Position numbers and translations under genes: made by a program. Below are positions 1 to 8,745 of a stretch of 64,000 nucleotides of DNA, piece by piece; the first letter of the stretch is position 1; the number at the start of each line of letters is the position of its first letter. The stretch comes from UBA5972 sp964480735. GTDB lineage: Bacteria; Pseudomonadota; Alphaproteobacteria; Rhodobacterales; Rhodobacteraceae. A model generated the notes under the pieces. The model was not told the DNA's origin, made no database searches, and was given only the letters and a program-made list of their open reading frames with translations. The stretch lies in NCBI GenBank assembly GCA_964480735.1, contig CAYZQS010000003.1, positions 5,645 through 69,644 of the forward strand, read 5' to 3'.

Positions 1-467
1 CTGGAATTGAAAGAAGGGATATTCAGACCAGTCAACTAACGCTGTTTCCGCAACGCTCCAGCGGCTCGCGCTCCGGAAATCAGCCTTTGAAGGTGACGGG
101 GTTTTTAACCACAAATCTGGTGGAAGTTATCGTTCGTGATCTTGATTTGCTGGGCCGCACGCTGGACGCCCTGACAAAATCGGGCGCCAACCGCATACAA
201 AACATCAACCTTGGCATCGCCATGCCAGAGCCGCACCGCGATGTGGCGCGGGCGATGGCTGTCAAGGACGCTATGCGCAAAGCTGGGCTTTACACGCGGG
301 CCGCCGGGCTGCGGTTGGGCCGTATCCTTGCCATCACCGAAGGCGGCGCGGCAGCGGCACCGGAATTTCGGGCGCAGGCCCTTGCGCTGGACGTATTGCC
401 GATTGCAGAAGGTGAACTGGCGATCACCGCCGACGTCACCATCCAGTTTTCGCTGGTCTCGCCGTAA
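1..467 (+). CDS. SIMPL domain-containing protein (DUF541), 5' truncated
   Basis: The frame is open from base 3 to the stop at 465-467 and its start lies left of the window. The visible 154 residues begin with the family hallmark G-I-x-x-R-D-I-Q-T, followed by a proline-containing strand and later DLDLLGRTLDALTKSGAN, which is typical of the SIMPL (DUF541) fold. The C-terminal part carries the usual A-x-x-x-A-V-K-D-A-x-x-K-A helix and a final beta strand ending in TADVTIQFSL. Family members are usually about 230-250 residues with a signal peptide, so roughly the first third is missing. Family members are periplasmic or outer-membrane associated; their biochemical role is not settled. The TTG at 87 is not the true start because homology extends upstream of it. 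Confidence 0.85.
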   Translation, partial: GIERRDIQTSQLTLFPQRSSGSRSGNQPLKVTGFLTTNLVEVIVRDLDLLGRTLDALTKSGANRIQNINLGIAMPEPHRDVARAMAVKDAMRKAGLYTRAAGLRLGRILAITEGGAAAAPEFRAQALALDVLPIAEGELAITADVTIQFSLVSP

Positions 468-558
468 GGCAAATTGCGTTTTACCTTTATCAGTCAGAGG
501 TACTTGATAGACCGGACTGCCCGCGAAGTTTATCGCGTTTTGCATAAGTTCTGTGGAA

Positions 559-578
559 CAGATTAAGCGCAAAACGCC
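559..578 (+). repeat. short intergenic repeat, copy 1 (CAGATTAAGCGCAAAACGCC)
   Basis: This 20-base string recurs with two substitutions at 38268 and 39917, in all three cases just beyond the 3' end of a gene. Here it ends one base before the metY stop codon. No hairpin is obvious. Confidence 0.5.
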
Positions 579-1871
579 TTAGTCGCAGGCCACCGCCAGG
601 GCATGATCCAAATCGCGGATCAGATCATCCACGTCCTCAATTCCAATGGACACGCGCACCACGTTGGGCGCGGCCCCTGCGGCCACCTGTTGTTCGGTTG
701 TCAACTGTCGATGAGTGGTAGAGGCCGAATGGATTATCAGCGACCGTGCGTCGCCCAGATTGGCCACATGGCTGAAGATCTCCAGTGAATTCACCAGTTT
801 AACACAAGCGTCATAGCCACCTTTGACCGCGAAAGTGAACAAAGCGCCGGCCCCTTTGGGGCAAATCCGCGCCACCCGGTCAAAATACGGCGATGATTTC
901 AGCCCGGCATAGGTTACAAAATCAACGCGCGGGTCGTTTTCCAGCCAAGCGGCCAGCGTTTCGGCGTTTTCCACGTGACGATCCATGCGCAGGCTCAGGG
1001 TCTCAATCCCCATCAGGGTATAATGCGCCGCCTGTGGGTTCATGGTCATCCCCAGATCGCGCAGGCCGATGGCGATGCTGTGAAAGGTAAAAGCCAGATT
1101 GCCGAATGTTTCGTGAAATTTCAGGCCGTGATAGGCAGGTTCCGGTTCTGAAAGCGATGGAAATTTATCGCTGGCGGACCAGTCAAATCGCCCGCTGTCC
1201 ACCACGGCACCACCGGTCACGGTGCCGTTGCCGGTCAGGTATTTGGTGGTAGAGTGAACAACCAGCGTGGCGCCGTGTTCGAAGGGTCGGCACAGGTACG
1301 GCGTGGCCGAAGTGTTATCAACGATCAAAGGCACGCCGATGTCATCCGCAATGTCGGCAATCACGTCCAGATCAGTGATATAACCGCCGGGATTGGCAAT
1401 GCTTTCACAAAATATCGCCCGCGTGTCGTCATCACAGGCCGCCCGCACCGCATCCAGATCGTCAAAATCGACAAATCTCGCCGCCCAGCCAAAACGTTTT
1501 ATCGTCTGGCTGAACTGAGTGATTGAGCCACCGTACAGCCGCGTTGACACCACCACGTTGCGCCCGGGTGCCATCAAGGGAAACAGCGCCATGATTTGCG
1601 CTGCGTGACCGGACGAACAACACACGGCACCAACGCCGCCCTCCAGCGTGGCGATGCGTTCCTGCAAAACGGCGACCGTGGGGTTGGTCAGGCGTGAATA
1701 AATGTAACCGACTTCCTGCAGGTTGAACAAAGCTGCGGCATGTTCGGCGTCGCGAAAAACATAGGCTGTGGTCTGATAAATCGGTGTTTGCCGTGCGCCT
1801 GTTGCTGGATCGGGCCGCGCGCCCGCGTGGATTTGCAGGGTGTCAAAGCCGTAGGATGGTCCGTCCGTCAT
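579..1871 (-). CDS. metY: O-acetylhomoserine sulfhydrylase (Cys/Met metabolism PLP enzyme)
   Basis: The 430-residue product is a Cys/Met-metabolism PLP enzyme of the O-acetylhomoserine (thiol)-lyase type, which converts O-acetylhomoserine and sulfide to homocysteine in the cytoplasm. The N-terminus has the family start GFDTLQIHAG, then the YSR..NPT cofactor-loop motif near residues 58-64, the SSGHAA segment near 86-91, and the PLP lysine K210 in HSTTKYLTG. The length fits the MetY subfamily (about 425-435) better than the shorter MetB/MetC/MetZ enzymes. I chose the ATG at 1871 because alignment with the family begins there; a longer frame reaches 1904 but adds no conserved residues. It stands alone, transcribed leftward, and I saw no clear SAM riboswitch in the upstream gap. 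Confidence 0.9.
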   Translation of the reverse strand: MTDGPSYGFDTLQIHAGARPDPATGARQTPIYQTTAYVFRDAEHAAALFNLQEVGYIYSRLTNPTVAVLQERIATLEGGVGAVCCSSGHAAQIMALFPLMAPGRNVVVSTRLYGGSITQFSQTIKRFGWAARFVDFDDLDAVRAACDDDTRAIFCESIANPGGYITDLDVIADIADDIGVPLIVDNTSATPYLCRPFEHGATLVVHSTTKYLTGNGTVTGGAVVDSGRFDWSASDKFPSLSEPEPAYHGLKFHETFGNLAFTFHSIAIGLRDLGMTMNPQAAHYTLMGIETLSLRMDRHVENAETLAAWLENDPRVDFVTYAGLKSSPYFDRVARICPKGAGALFTFAVKGGYDACVKLVNSLEIFSHVANLGDARSLIIHSASTTHRQLTTEQQVAAGAAPNVVRVSIGIEDVDDLIRDLDHALAVACD

Positions 1872-1995
1872 ATTGGTGCTCCACAATGATTGTTCCGGCC
1901 GCATTCAGGTTCTGCCGGTTGGATATCCCGACAGTTAAGTCGCCAAGCGCAGCAAGATTCAACCGGAAAATGGGGCCGGTCCTTAATTTGCAGGT

Positions 1996-2475
1996 CTACA
2001 GTTTCGATGAAATAACCCCGGTGTTAAATCCCCCCATCCGCAGTTCGCCGAACAATCGTTGATATTCGATTTTTGGGCAGCGGTTTTGGATCACCTGCAC
2101 GCCCTTGGACGCTGCCAGTTTTGCCGCTTCCTGGTTAAGCACGCCAATCTGCATCCACACGGTTTTCAAATTTGGAAAGCGTTCCAGTGCCTCTTTAACG
2201 ATCGGCAGCACGTGTTCTGAGCGCCTGAAAATATCGACCGTGTCAACATTCACAGCGGCCGGTATTGAACTTAGGTCAGCTATGATTTCTTCGCCAAACA
2301 GGATTTTACCCGCCTGACCCGGATTAACCGGGACCACTTTATAGCCGCGCAACGACAGGTATCTGGCGACGAAATAGGACGGCCTGACCTTATTGGTTGA
2401 GACGCCCACGCAGGCAAAGGTTTTGGTTTCCAGCAGGATTTTCCGCAAAAGTTCGTTTGAGGGTGTTGTTGTCAT
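1996..2475 (-). CDS. CoA-binding domain protein (YccU-like)
   Basis: The 159-residue product is a single CoA-binding Rossmann domain of the kind found alone in YccU-type proteins and at the N-terminus of succinyl-CoA-synthetase-like enzymes. Visible motifs are FACVGVSTNKVRPSYFVARYL near residues 15-36, the VPVNPG element near 50, the VDTVDIFRRSE segment near 80, and the WMQIGVLNQEAA and NRCPKIE elements near 107 and 133. No catalytic domain follows, so a small CoA or nucleotide binding role is all that can be supported. It lies upstream of metY on the same strand with a 124-bp gap, so co-transcription is possible but not shown. Confidence 0.85.
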   Translation of the reverse strand: MTTTPSNELLRKILLETKTFACVGVSTNKVRPSYFVARYLSLRGYKVVPVNPGQAGKILFGEEIIADLSSIPAAVNVDTVDIFRRSEHVLPIVKEALERFPNLKTVWMQIGVLNQEAAKLAASKGVQVIQNRCPKIEYQRLFGELRMGGFNTGVISSKL

Positions 2476-2519
2476 GGCCCCTGTTTATGCCTCGCGGCCA
2501 AAATTACCACCTCAGGGTA

Positions 2520-2555
2520 CAAAAAAACGCCCGAAGCGAAGGCGCGCCGGGCGTT
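2520..2555 (-). terminator. rho-independent terminator of the HNOBA-GGDEF gene
   Basis: On the minus strand the 8-bp arms AACGCCCG and CGGGCGTT flank a GC-rich loop and are followed directly by a run of T residues (A-run at 2521-2527 on the plus strand). It sits 147 bp beyond the stop of the leftward GGDEF gene and just upstream of the CoA-binding gene. Confidence 0.75.
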
Positions 2556-2701
2556 AGTCGCGGAACGAGGGACAGTGATGCAAGGCGCGGAGTTCCGAAA
2601 TCGCGCCCGTGAACGTGACTTAATGATAACGTAAAGAATTTAAAGAAAGGGTAAAATACTTGTGATTTTGGGTGAGCAGCCACTGATTTTCGCCCTTTCG
2701 T

Positions 2702-3745
2702 TCAGTTCATTTGCAGCCCTTCTTCAAACACGGTATGACACGCGCGCCCGCGGTTTTTAGAGGCGTACAGCGCCGTGTCGGCGTCATTTGACAGTCGATC
2801 AGCCTCCAGTTCCGTATAAAACGTTGAAACCGTTGTGCCGATGCTGGCGCTGATCCGGCAGATATTTCCGTCAAAATGGATTGGTTCTTCCAGTCGCGCA
2901 ATGATGCGCGAGGCGACCTTGTTCAGGCGTTTCAGGTCGTCACAGTCTACCAGTATAAGCACAAACTCGTCACCGCCGATGCGGGCGACGATGTCATCGC
3001 GGCGGGTTTCCTCTACAAATATTTGTGCGGCTTTTTGCAAAACATGATCGCCTGCCGCGTGCCCGTGGGTGTCGTTGACGGCTTTGAAAAAATCAAGATC
3101 AAGGTGCATCAAACCAAACCGCGCCGGACCTTTGGCGGTGATCAGCCGCGTCATCAGATGATCCAGTGCACGGCGGTTTTTCAGGCCGGTTAGCGTGTCG
3201 GTGAATGCCTGTTCTTCGGCGGCGATTTTGGCACCCTGCAGGCGGCTGTTCAGGTTTTTGCTTTCCCCCAGAATGAGCGCCTGCGCCTCGATCAGATACA
3301 GCATTTCAACGGTCGGATCCGAGGCGGCGAAGTCGTTTCCCGTCAGGCTGTACCGTCGCACAGTGTCGGCAACTGCAATGCCAAGGGACAGATTAAGCAA
3401 AAAACCCTGACCTTTGGGAAACGGCACGACCAGACCCTTAAGAAGTGTACGCGGTGGTATGCGAAACATTGCCTGTACCCGCCTACCGTCTGATGCCAGC
3501 AGATCGGCGGTGGTTCGCAGCACTTTTGGGCGTCGAAACTCCAGCAATTCGGTTAGTCGCTGACCCTGGATCTGCTGGTCCGGCAACAATTTTTGCAACG
3601 TCGGTCCAGCCCTTATGATATGTCCCGTCGGACCAACCCAAAGATGCATGGGCATCAAAATGTCCAGCGTGGTTTTGCCCAGTCTTGGCCCGTTCCGATA
3701 GGCCCTTTGGTCCATCACCGGCAAATCTTTTATCGTCAATTTCAT
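2702..3745 (-). CDS. diguanylate cyclase with N-terminal H-NOX-associated (HNOBA-like) domain
   Basis: The 347-residue protein joins an HNOBA-like sensor domain (about residues 28-165, with MPMHLWVGPTGHIIRAGPTL, a later FRRPKVL and LKG segments) to a GGDEF domain (about 180-340). The cyclase signature GGDEF lies at 257-261 and an intact RxxD inhibitory site (R248-D251) lies five residues before it, so the enzyme should make cyclic-di-GMP from GTP and be product inhibited. No membrane segment is visible. Its start overlaps the stop of the upstream H-NOX-like gene by four bases (ATGA), which strongly suggests a sensor-cyclase pair. In known bacteria H-NOX proteins regulate cyclases in trans; here the partner is unusual because it lacks the heme ligand. 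Confidence 0.88.
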   Translation of the reverse strand: MKLTIKDLPVMDQRAYRNGPRLGKTTLDILMPMHLWVGPTGHIIRAGPTLQKLLPDQQIQGQRLTELLEFRRPKVLRTTADLLASDGRRVQAMFRIPPRTLLKGLVVPFPKGQGFLLNLSLGIAVADTVRRYSLTGNDFAASDPTVEMLYLIEAQALILGESKNLNSRLQGAKIAAEEQAFTDTLTGLKNRRALDHLMTRLITAKGPARFGLMHLDLDFFKAVNDTHGHAAGDHVLQKAAQIFVEETRRDDIVARIGGDEFVLILVDCDDLKRLNKVASRIIARLEEPIHFDGNICRISASIGTTVSTFYTELEADRLSNDADTALYASKNRGRACHTVFEEGLQMN

Positions 3746-4323
3746 GCATGCGCCTGTAAGGTAAAGGCGCGTCCGGTTGCAAATTTCATGTCCAGCAATT
3801 CAATACTGACGTTCATATGGTCACCGGACCTGCCAGTGCGGGTTTCATAATCAAGCAGCACCAGCGCACCGTAATCATCGGCCATCGCCCGCAAAACCCC
3901 GACGGCAACCGCACCAAATCCTGCTTTGTCCCAGACAAATGACATACGGTAGTTGCCCGGCCCGTTTTCGCGTAATTCCAGTTTTGGAAAATCCAGATCG
4001 GGCAGGGCCAGCCGGACGCGGCCCGGCAGATCGTCGATAGAGTGCAGGAATTCCTCAAAACTTTCGCCGCCAAACCGCAGCAAGCGCCGGATGGCGTTAA
4101 GATTGGGATGGGCCACCAGATAGGTGCCCAGATCCTCCATCAATTCGTCATGATCGCGCACCAGAACCTTGCAAACGGCAGTGATGATCTTATCCGTCAG
4201 ACGGTCCTCGTACGTCAGCATCGCCTCAAAATTATCAAACCCCAGATCGGCAATTTGACAGGCCGACTGCCAAACCTCGTCGCCGTAAGAATCCCGGACA
4301 AAACACTGGATCGAGCGGTTAAT
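3742..4323 (-). CDS. H-NOX-fold protein lacking the heme histidine, 5' end in gap
   Basis: The visible 193 residues match the H-NOX (HNOB) fold: the start N-R-x-I-Q-C-F-V-R-D-x-Y-G, the GTYLV segment near the middle, then EFLHSIDDLPGRVRLALPDL and a final MADDYGALVLLDY strand. Aligned to characterised H-NOX proteins, the proximal heme histidine of the D-x-V-H motif is a proline (DDLPGRV), and the Y-x-S-x-R heme-propionate motif reads F-x-W-x-K. Heme binding therefore looks lost. Only the first three to six residues are missing inside the 100-N gap. The gene overlaps the HNOBA-GGDEF gene by four bases. It is a separate gene from the membrane protein on the other side of the gap, although both happen to share a reading frame across the Ns. 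Confidence 0.8.
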   Translation of the reverse strand: MNRSIQCFVRDSYGDEVWQSACQIADLGFDNFEAMLTYEDRLTDKIITAVCKVLVRDHDELMEDLGTYLVAHPNLNAIRRLLRFGGESFEEFLHSIDDLPGRVRLALPDLDFPKLELRENGPGNYRMSFVWDKAGFGAVAVGVLRAMADDYGALVLLDYETRTGRSGDHMNVSIELLDMKFATGRAFTLQAHA

Positions 4324-4423
4324 NNNNNNNNNNNNNNNNNNNNNNNNNNNNNNNNNNNNNNNNNNNNNNNNNNNNNNNNNNNNNNNNNNNNNNNNNNNNN
4401 NNNNNNNNNNNNNNNNNNNNNNN
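4324..4423. other. assembly gap (100 N) between two minus-strand genes
   Basis: Exactly 100 N, the conventional placeholder for a gap of unknown size. It hides the C-terminus of the DUF4153-like gene and the start of the H-NOX-like gene. The frame is open across it only because the placeholder length happens to preserve phase. Confidence 0.95.
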
Positions 4424-5955
4424 CGTGTGTCGAATTCGCCGAAAACCAACGCGCATCCCGCTCTGCCGTCGGGCAGTGGGGTATTACAGGACCCTAATAT
4501 TTGCACCAGCAATTCAGTTCGCATTCCAGCCAGAACCATATTGGCGGAACCTAAGGTATCGGGCAACACAGGCAAAACCTCCGCGAGGCTGTCCAACGTT
4601 GATTGACGGTCTTCGCTTTGATTCCGATCACGATAATCATATTGAGAATCACCCCGGTCAAAAGCCGCGATTTTCGCAGCCAGTGCGGCGCTTTCTGCGT
4701 GGTCTGTCAACATGCGCAGCCGCTGCAGCGCTGCCAGCCCCGCCTTGCCCCATTCATTGCCAAGCTTCCAGACGTCCAGCTGTGCCACTGTTACCCTGCC
4801 ATCAATGAAGCGCGAGACCTGAGAGGTTGCGGAAATTCTTTCCGCATTTAAAACCGGAGAAAGCCACAGGCCAGACACCGCGATTATAAGCAAAGCCATA
4901 AGGGTGTTTGACGTACGAATGTGCTTGCGCCAATTGGTAGGACTTACAACCGAAACGCCGTAACTTGCCGCGTATAAGAACGCCACCAATGCGATCAACG
5001 CTCCGGCAAGTCTTGGCGGCGTCCAGCCGTATTGCACCACGCGCAGCCAGATGGCGTAAAGCGCAATGCCAACAATAACAGGCAGCAGCAATGCCATAAT
5101 CCGGGCTGAAATCACCATCAGCCGCGACGTGGCGGCGTGTTCATCCGTGCCGTCAATGGACGTAGTCACCAGCGTGATTGCCGCCAGCCCCATCCCCAGC
5201 ATTGTGGCCGCCGCCGAAAGCGAGCCGAACACATCGTCCAATCCGCGAAACGGCACCAGCAGGATAAACAATGCGGTCACAACGGTGACCACCGGCAGCA
5301 GCAGCCGCAACAAGACCAGCGCCAGCCGTCGCAAGACAGACACCACATTGGCAAGCTCGACCAGCACCGCAAGTGCCAGGCCCAAAACCAACCCGGACAG
5401 CGGCATGGCGATCCAGGGTTCTTCTATAAAGTCGCCCAGATACTTGAACCCAACAAGGCTGAGTAAAGCGTCGCTGAGAAGCAGAACCAGCCAGAAAACC
5501 CCAACAAACCCCCATGCCACCACGGCCCGCACAAAGATCGACCACGCCTGATCAAACAGCACATCATAGTCGCGCCAGCCTTTGGTGGCGGTTTCATGGG
5601 CCAGAACAAAGGGAATGGGCAGCCAGATCAGCAGGCCAAAGGCCAAAAACGCAAAAAAATTGTCGGCAAAATCTGAGAAATCAGAAAACCGAAAACTGCT
5701 CCAAATCAAAAGCACCGCCGCCGCCAGCGCGATTGCGCCCGCAAAAAGCAAGGCTCGCGGCAATTCCAGGCGTCCCATCATTAACAGCAACGACCCAAAA
5801 AAACCAGCGACCAAAGCCGTGATAAACAACAAGACATGCACGTTGCTGACCAGATCAGGCAGCCATTCAAACAGGCCCCAAAATGAAATGCCGGCCAAGG
5901 CGCCGGTCAGGGCAAAAACGGTTCGCTGACGCAGAATGGGTTCAGAAACAGCCAT
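4424..5955 (-). CDS. DUF4153-like multi-pass membrane protein, 3' end in gap
   Basis: About 510 residues are visible. The first 380 form ten or more hydrophobic segments, beginning VFALTGALAGISFWGLFEWL, with the arrangement of DUF4153 inner-membrane proteins; the remainder is a soluble tail with an AALQRLRMLTDHAESAALAAKI helix that runs into the assembly gap. The start ATG at 5955 is supported by the first membrane segment beginning a few residues later. No enzymatic motif is visible, and the family has no settled function. The next gene downstream is the H-NOX-like gene, so the three minus-strand genes may form one unit, but the gap prevents measuring the spacing. Confidence 0.75.
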
Positions 5956-6056
5956 GAGTGCCCCTATAACTTTGCCTTGAATCCAAGTCTACCAAACGGC
6001 GGTCGCGCATGCCAGCCTGCGCAATTTGGGGCTGGGCATGGGCCTTGAACGACCGC

Positions 6057-7607
6057 CTAAAAATCCGTCGGCGCGCCGCCTTCGCGTTTTCGCCGTTCAA
6101 TGAACGCCTGCAACTCTTCGCGCCGGTCATCGGCCAGCGGCGGCGGGGTAATCTCGTTCAAGATAGCCTTGTAAATATTATGCGCACGTTCTGCGGTCCA
6201 GGTTCCGCCCGCAAGCTCCCAGGCTTCAAAATTCCGCCAGTCGCTGGCAAAGGGTGCATAAAACGCCTTTTCATAGCGGTCCTGCGTGTGCTGGATGCCA
6301 AAGTAATGCCCGTTGGGGCCGACTTCCTTTATCGCGTCAATCGCGATATCCGCGGGGTCTGTGGCCACCACGCTGGGCTCCATATAGCGCTGGATCATCT
6401 GGATAACCTCGCAGTCCATCACAAATTTTTCCGGGCTGGCGATCAGGCCGCCCTCCAGCCAGCCAGCCGCGTGATAGATCATGTTGGTGCCCGACTGCAC
6501 CGCTGACCACAGGGAATTGGACGTTTCCCACATGGCCTGTCCGTCGGGCACGTTGGCCGCGCACACGCCACTGGCCCGCATGGGCAGGCCGTAAAACCGC
6601 GCCATTTGCCCAGTCATCTGAGTGGCCCGCATATATTCCGGTGTGCCAAAGGCCGGGGCACCCGATTTCATATCAACGTTAGAGGTAAACGTGCCAATCG
6701 CCACCGGTGCGCCGGGGTTAACCACCTGCAACAGCGCAATCGCCGCCAGTCCTTCGGCGATGGACAGCGTTACCGCGCCGGACATGGTAACCGGCGCCAT
6801 CGCGCCTGCCAGCGTAAACGGGCTGACGATCACCGGCTGGTTGCGCCGCGCGTGAATCATGGCACCCTCCAGCATGGGAAAATCGTGCTTGAGCGGTGAG
6901 ACCGAATTGATGTTGGTGTACATATGTGGTGACGCATCAAATTCTTCGCGGCTCAGTCCCCCGGCGATGCGCACCATTTCCATCACGTCCTCTACCCGCT
7001 CGCGCCCCAGCGAATAGGCGTGCACCACCTTGTCTGTCAGCAGCAGCTTTTCGGATACGCAATCCAGATGGCGCACACTGGCGTGCACGTCAACCGGCTC
7101 TACCGGATAACCACCGGCGAAATGGATACAGTTAAAATACTGGGTCAGGCGCATGAAATTTTTGAAGGTTTCAAAATCCCCCGGGCGTTTGCCGCGCTTT
7201 AGATCCCAGGCGTTTGGCGGTGAACTGACGTTGCCAAACAGCATATAATTGCCGCCGACAGTGATCTGCCTTTGCGGATTGCGCGGCACGATGGTGAACG
7301 TCTCAGGCGCATGGCTGATCATTTCAATCAGCCATTCGCGATCCATCCTAACGTTCGCGCCATCAACCTTGCAGCCGGATTTTTTCAGGATTGCGCAGGC
7401 GTCGTCGTTCAAAAATTCGATGCCGATCTCTTCAAGAATATGCATGGCGCCAAGGTGGATCGCCTGCACACCATCCGCGTTCAGCGGTTCTGTTGGCCGG
7501 TCGGTGTTGATTGGCAGTCGCCAGTCCATCTGGTCTATGGCGATCGGGGAGTCCCGGCGCTTGTTGCCCGCCCGCCCGCCGCTTCTTTGTCGTTTTGCAG
7601 ATGCCAT
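6057..7607 (-). CDS. trimethylamine methyltransferase (MttB) family protein, non-pyrrolysine
   Basis: The 516-residue product belongs to the MttB superfamily of corrinoid-dependent methyltransferases, whose members move a methyl group from a quaternary or tertiary amine to a corrinoid protein. Family features include MHILEEIGIEFL near residue 54, HASVRHLDCVSEKLLLTDK near 175, the MSGAVTLSIAEGLAAI region near 275 and the YHAAGWLEGGL segment near 380, which is the region that holds pyrrolysine in true MttB. The frame has no internal amber codon, so it is a non-pyrrolysine member, like the glycine betaine methyltransferases. No corrinoid protein or methyltetrahydrofolate partner lies nearby, so the substrate cannot be named. 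Confidence 0.85.
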   Translation of the reverse strand: MASAKRQRSGGRAGNKRRDSPIAIDQMDWRLPINTDRPTEPLNADGVQAIHLGAMHILEEIGIEFLNDDACAILKKSGCKVDGANVRMDREWLIEMISHAPETFTIVPRNPQRQITVGGNYMLFGNVSSPPNAWDLKRGKRPGDFETFKNFMRLTQYFNCIHFAGGYPVEPVDVHASVRHLDCVSEKLLLTDKVVHAYSLGRERVEDVMEMVRIAGGLSREEFDASPHMYTNINSVSPLKHDFPMLEGAMIHARRNQPVIVSPFTLAGAMAPVTMSGAVTLSIAEGLAAIALLQVVNPGAPVAIGTFTSNVDMKSGAPAFGTPEYMRATQMTGQMARFYGLPMRASGVCAANVPDGQAMWETSNSLWSAVQSGTNMIYHAAGWLEGGLIASPEKFVMDCEVIQMIQRYMEPSVVATDPADIAIDAIKEVGPNGHYFGIQHTQDRYEKAFYAPFASDWRNFEAWELAGGTWTAERAHNIYKAILNEITPPPLADDRREELQAFIERRKREGGAPTDF

Positions 7608-7730
7608 TTTCCATTCCCTGTTTGGGTTAGCAAAGCGGCAGGGAGCCGGGGCAACTTAGGAAAAAGCGACACAAATGGTCGGTTTTGGTAAATCGCGGCC
7701 AAAAATGCCCGGCACCGGCACATCCCGGCA

Positions 7731-8450
7731 CTACGTGGTGCGGGCGAAATTCCAATCGGTATCCAAAAGATGCGGTATTTTGCCGATGTCGTTAAGCACA
7801 ACATCCGCCTTTGGTGCCAGAACCTTCGCCTCCGTCATGCCGGTCAGCACGCCTATCGTTCGCATTCCGGCCGCGCGCCCGGCCACAAGATCATGCAGGC
7901 TGTCGCCCACCATCGCCACCTGTTGCGCAGGCAATCCAACCGCCGCGCAAAATCCATGTTGCATGCCGGGTTCGGGCTTGCCACCGAACCCGCTGTCAGA
8001 ACCGGCGATAAAGTCAAACATTCCGGCGATGCCCACAGCATTCAGATGCGCTGTGGCCGGGGCCTCGCCGTCATTGGTGGACAGTCCGATTTTCAGGCCA
8101 CGATGGCGAAATTCGCGAAGCAATGGTTGCAGGGGCACAGCTTCTATCAGTGGAACGTGCGAAGAAGACACAAGGATGTGCTGCAACAAATCCTCAAATT
8201 TCCAGTCCGGCAGGTGGGCGGCAATCGCCTTTACCATGTTTTCCGGCGTTTCAGCGATGATCATGCTGCCCGGCAAAAAATCCCGCGCGATCAGATCAAA
8301 CCCCCAGACCTGCGCCAGCCTGTTTGTCAGCGATGCGTCGCCAGCCCCAAGTTCAGCCAGCAATTGGGCCGTCCAGGACCCCCAGGTGGAGCGAAAATCA
8401 AACAGCGTGCCATCCTTGTCAAACAGCAGTCCCTTGATCACAGTATTCAT
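7731..8450 (-). CDS. HAD-superfamily hydrolase (phosphoglycolate phosphatase-like)
   Basis: The 239-residue protein has the HAD motif I as FDKDGTLFDF with nucleophile D11 and general acid D13, motif II as GLSTNDGEA near residue 100, the lysine-bearing GKPEPG segment near 137 and motif III as MVGDSLHDLVAGRAAGM near 160. An alpha-helical cap of about 80 residues sits between motifs I and II, which is the arrangement of phosphoglycolate-phosphatase-like enzymes. The substrate cannot be read from sequence; two-carbon phosphoglycolate or a similar small phosphate is only the family default. It is transcribed leftward and diverges from the MarR gene, with 70-100 bp between them that contain the tandem operator. 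Confidence 0.85.
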   Translation of the reverse strand: MNTVIKGLLFDKDGTLFDFRSTWGSWTAQLLAELGAGDASLTNRLAQVWGFDLIARDFLPGSMIIAETPENMVKAIAAHLPDWKFEDLLQHILVSSSHVPLIEAVPLQPLLREFRHRGLKIGLSTNDGEAPATAHLNAVGIAGMFDFIAGSDSGFGGKPEPGMQHGFCAAVGLPAQQVAMVGDSLHDLVAGRAAGMRTIGVLTGMTEAKVLAPKADVVLNDIGKIPHLLDTDWNFARTT

Positions 8451-8518
8451 GTATCCCCCCGCAACAATTCAATTTTCCACACGATGAAGTCCATATGACA
8501 CAGGTGCAAGGGTTGATT

Positions 8519-8560
8519 ATAGTTGACAATGACAATTATATAGTTGACAATGACAATTAT
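8519..8560. promoter_or_regulatory. tandem 21-bp near-palindromic operator upstream of and overlapping the marR start
   Basis: Two perfect head-to-tail copies of a 21-bp unit occupy 8519-8539 and 8540-8560. Each unit starts ATAGTTGACA and ends GACAATTAT, and is itself an imperfect palindrome. Size and symmetry suit a MarR dimer. A candidate -35 (TTGACA, 8523-8528) and -10 (GACAAT, 8546-8551) with a 17-bp spacer lie inside the array, so bound protein would cover the promoter. The repeat is seen directly; its operator role is inferred. Confidence 0.7.
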
Positions 8561-8745
8561 GCGAGATGTATCTGACCGATATTCGTTGCAGGACAGCCTT
8601 GGATATCAGATCACGCTGCTGTCCCGCATCAACGAACGCCTGTTTGAACAGCGACTGGCGCCGCTTGGCCTTACCCGGATCACCTGGTGCGTTTTGCTGG
8701 CGGTGCATCAGGAAAAACTGGTTAACCCGTCAGAGATTGCCGCGT
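8550..8745 (+). CDS. MarR-family transcriptional regulator, 3' end in gap
   Basis: Sixty-five residues are visible before the gap. The segment DSLGYQITLLSRINERLFEQRLAPLGLTRITWCVLLAVHQ is the N-terminal dimerisation helix and the first helices of the winged helix in MarR proteins, and NPSEIAA starts the DNA-binding helix. Roughly 85 further residues should lie in the gap. Possible starts are TTG 8544, ATG 8550 and ATG 8559; no convincing ribosome binding site precedes any of them and all overlap the tandem operator. With the promoter placed as above, transcription would begin near 8558 and the ATG at 8559 would give a leaderless message. The gene precedes the reductive dehalogenase and is its likely regulator. 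Confidence 0.75.

Noticed and set aside
1872..1995. SAM-type riboswitch upstream of metY
   Set aside because: The gap has some hairpins but none of the conserved blocks of SAM-II or other SAM riboswitches that I could recognise.
3742..5955. A 737-residue fusion of membrane protein and H-NOX
   Set aside because: The join crosses a 100-N placeholder and the H-NOX domain begins at its natural N-terminus right at the gap.
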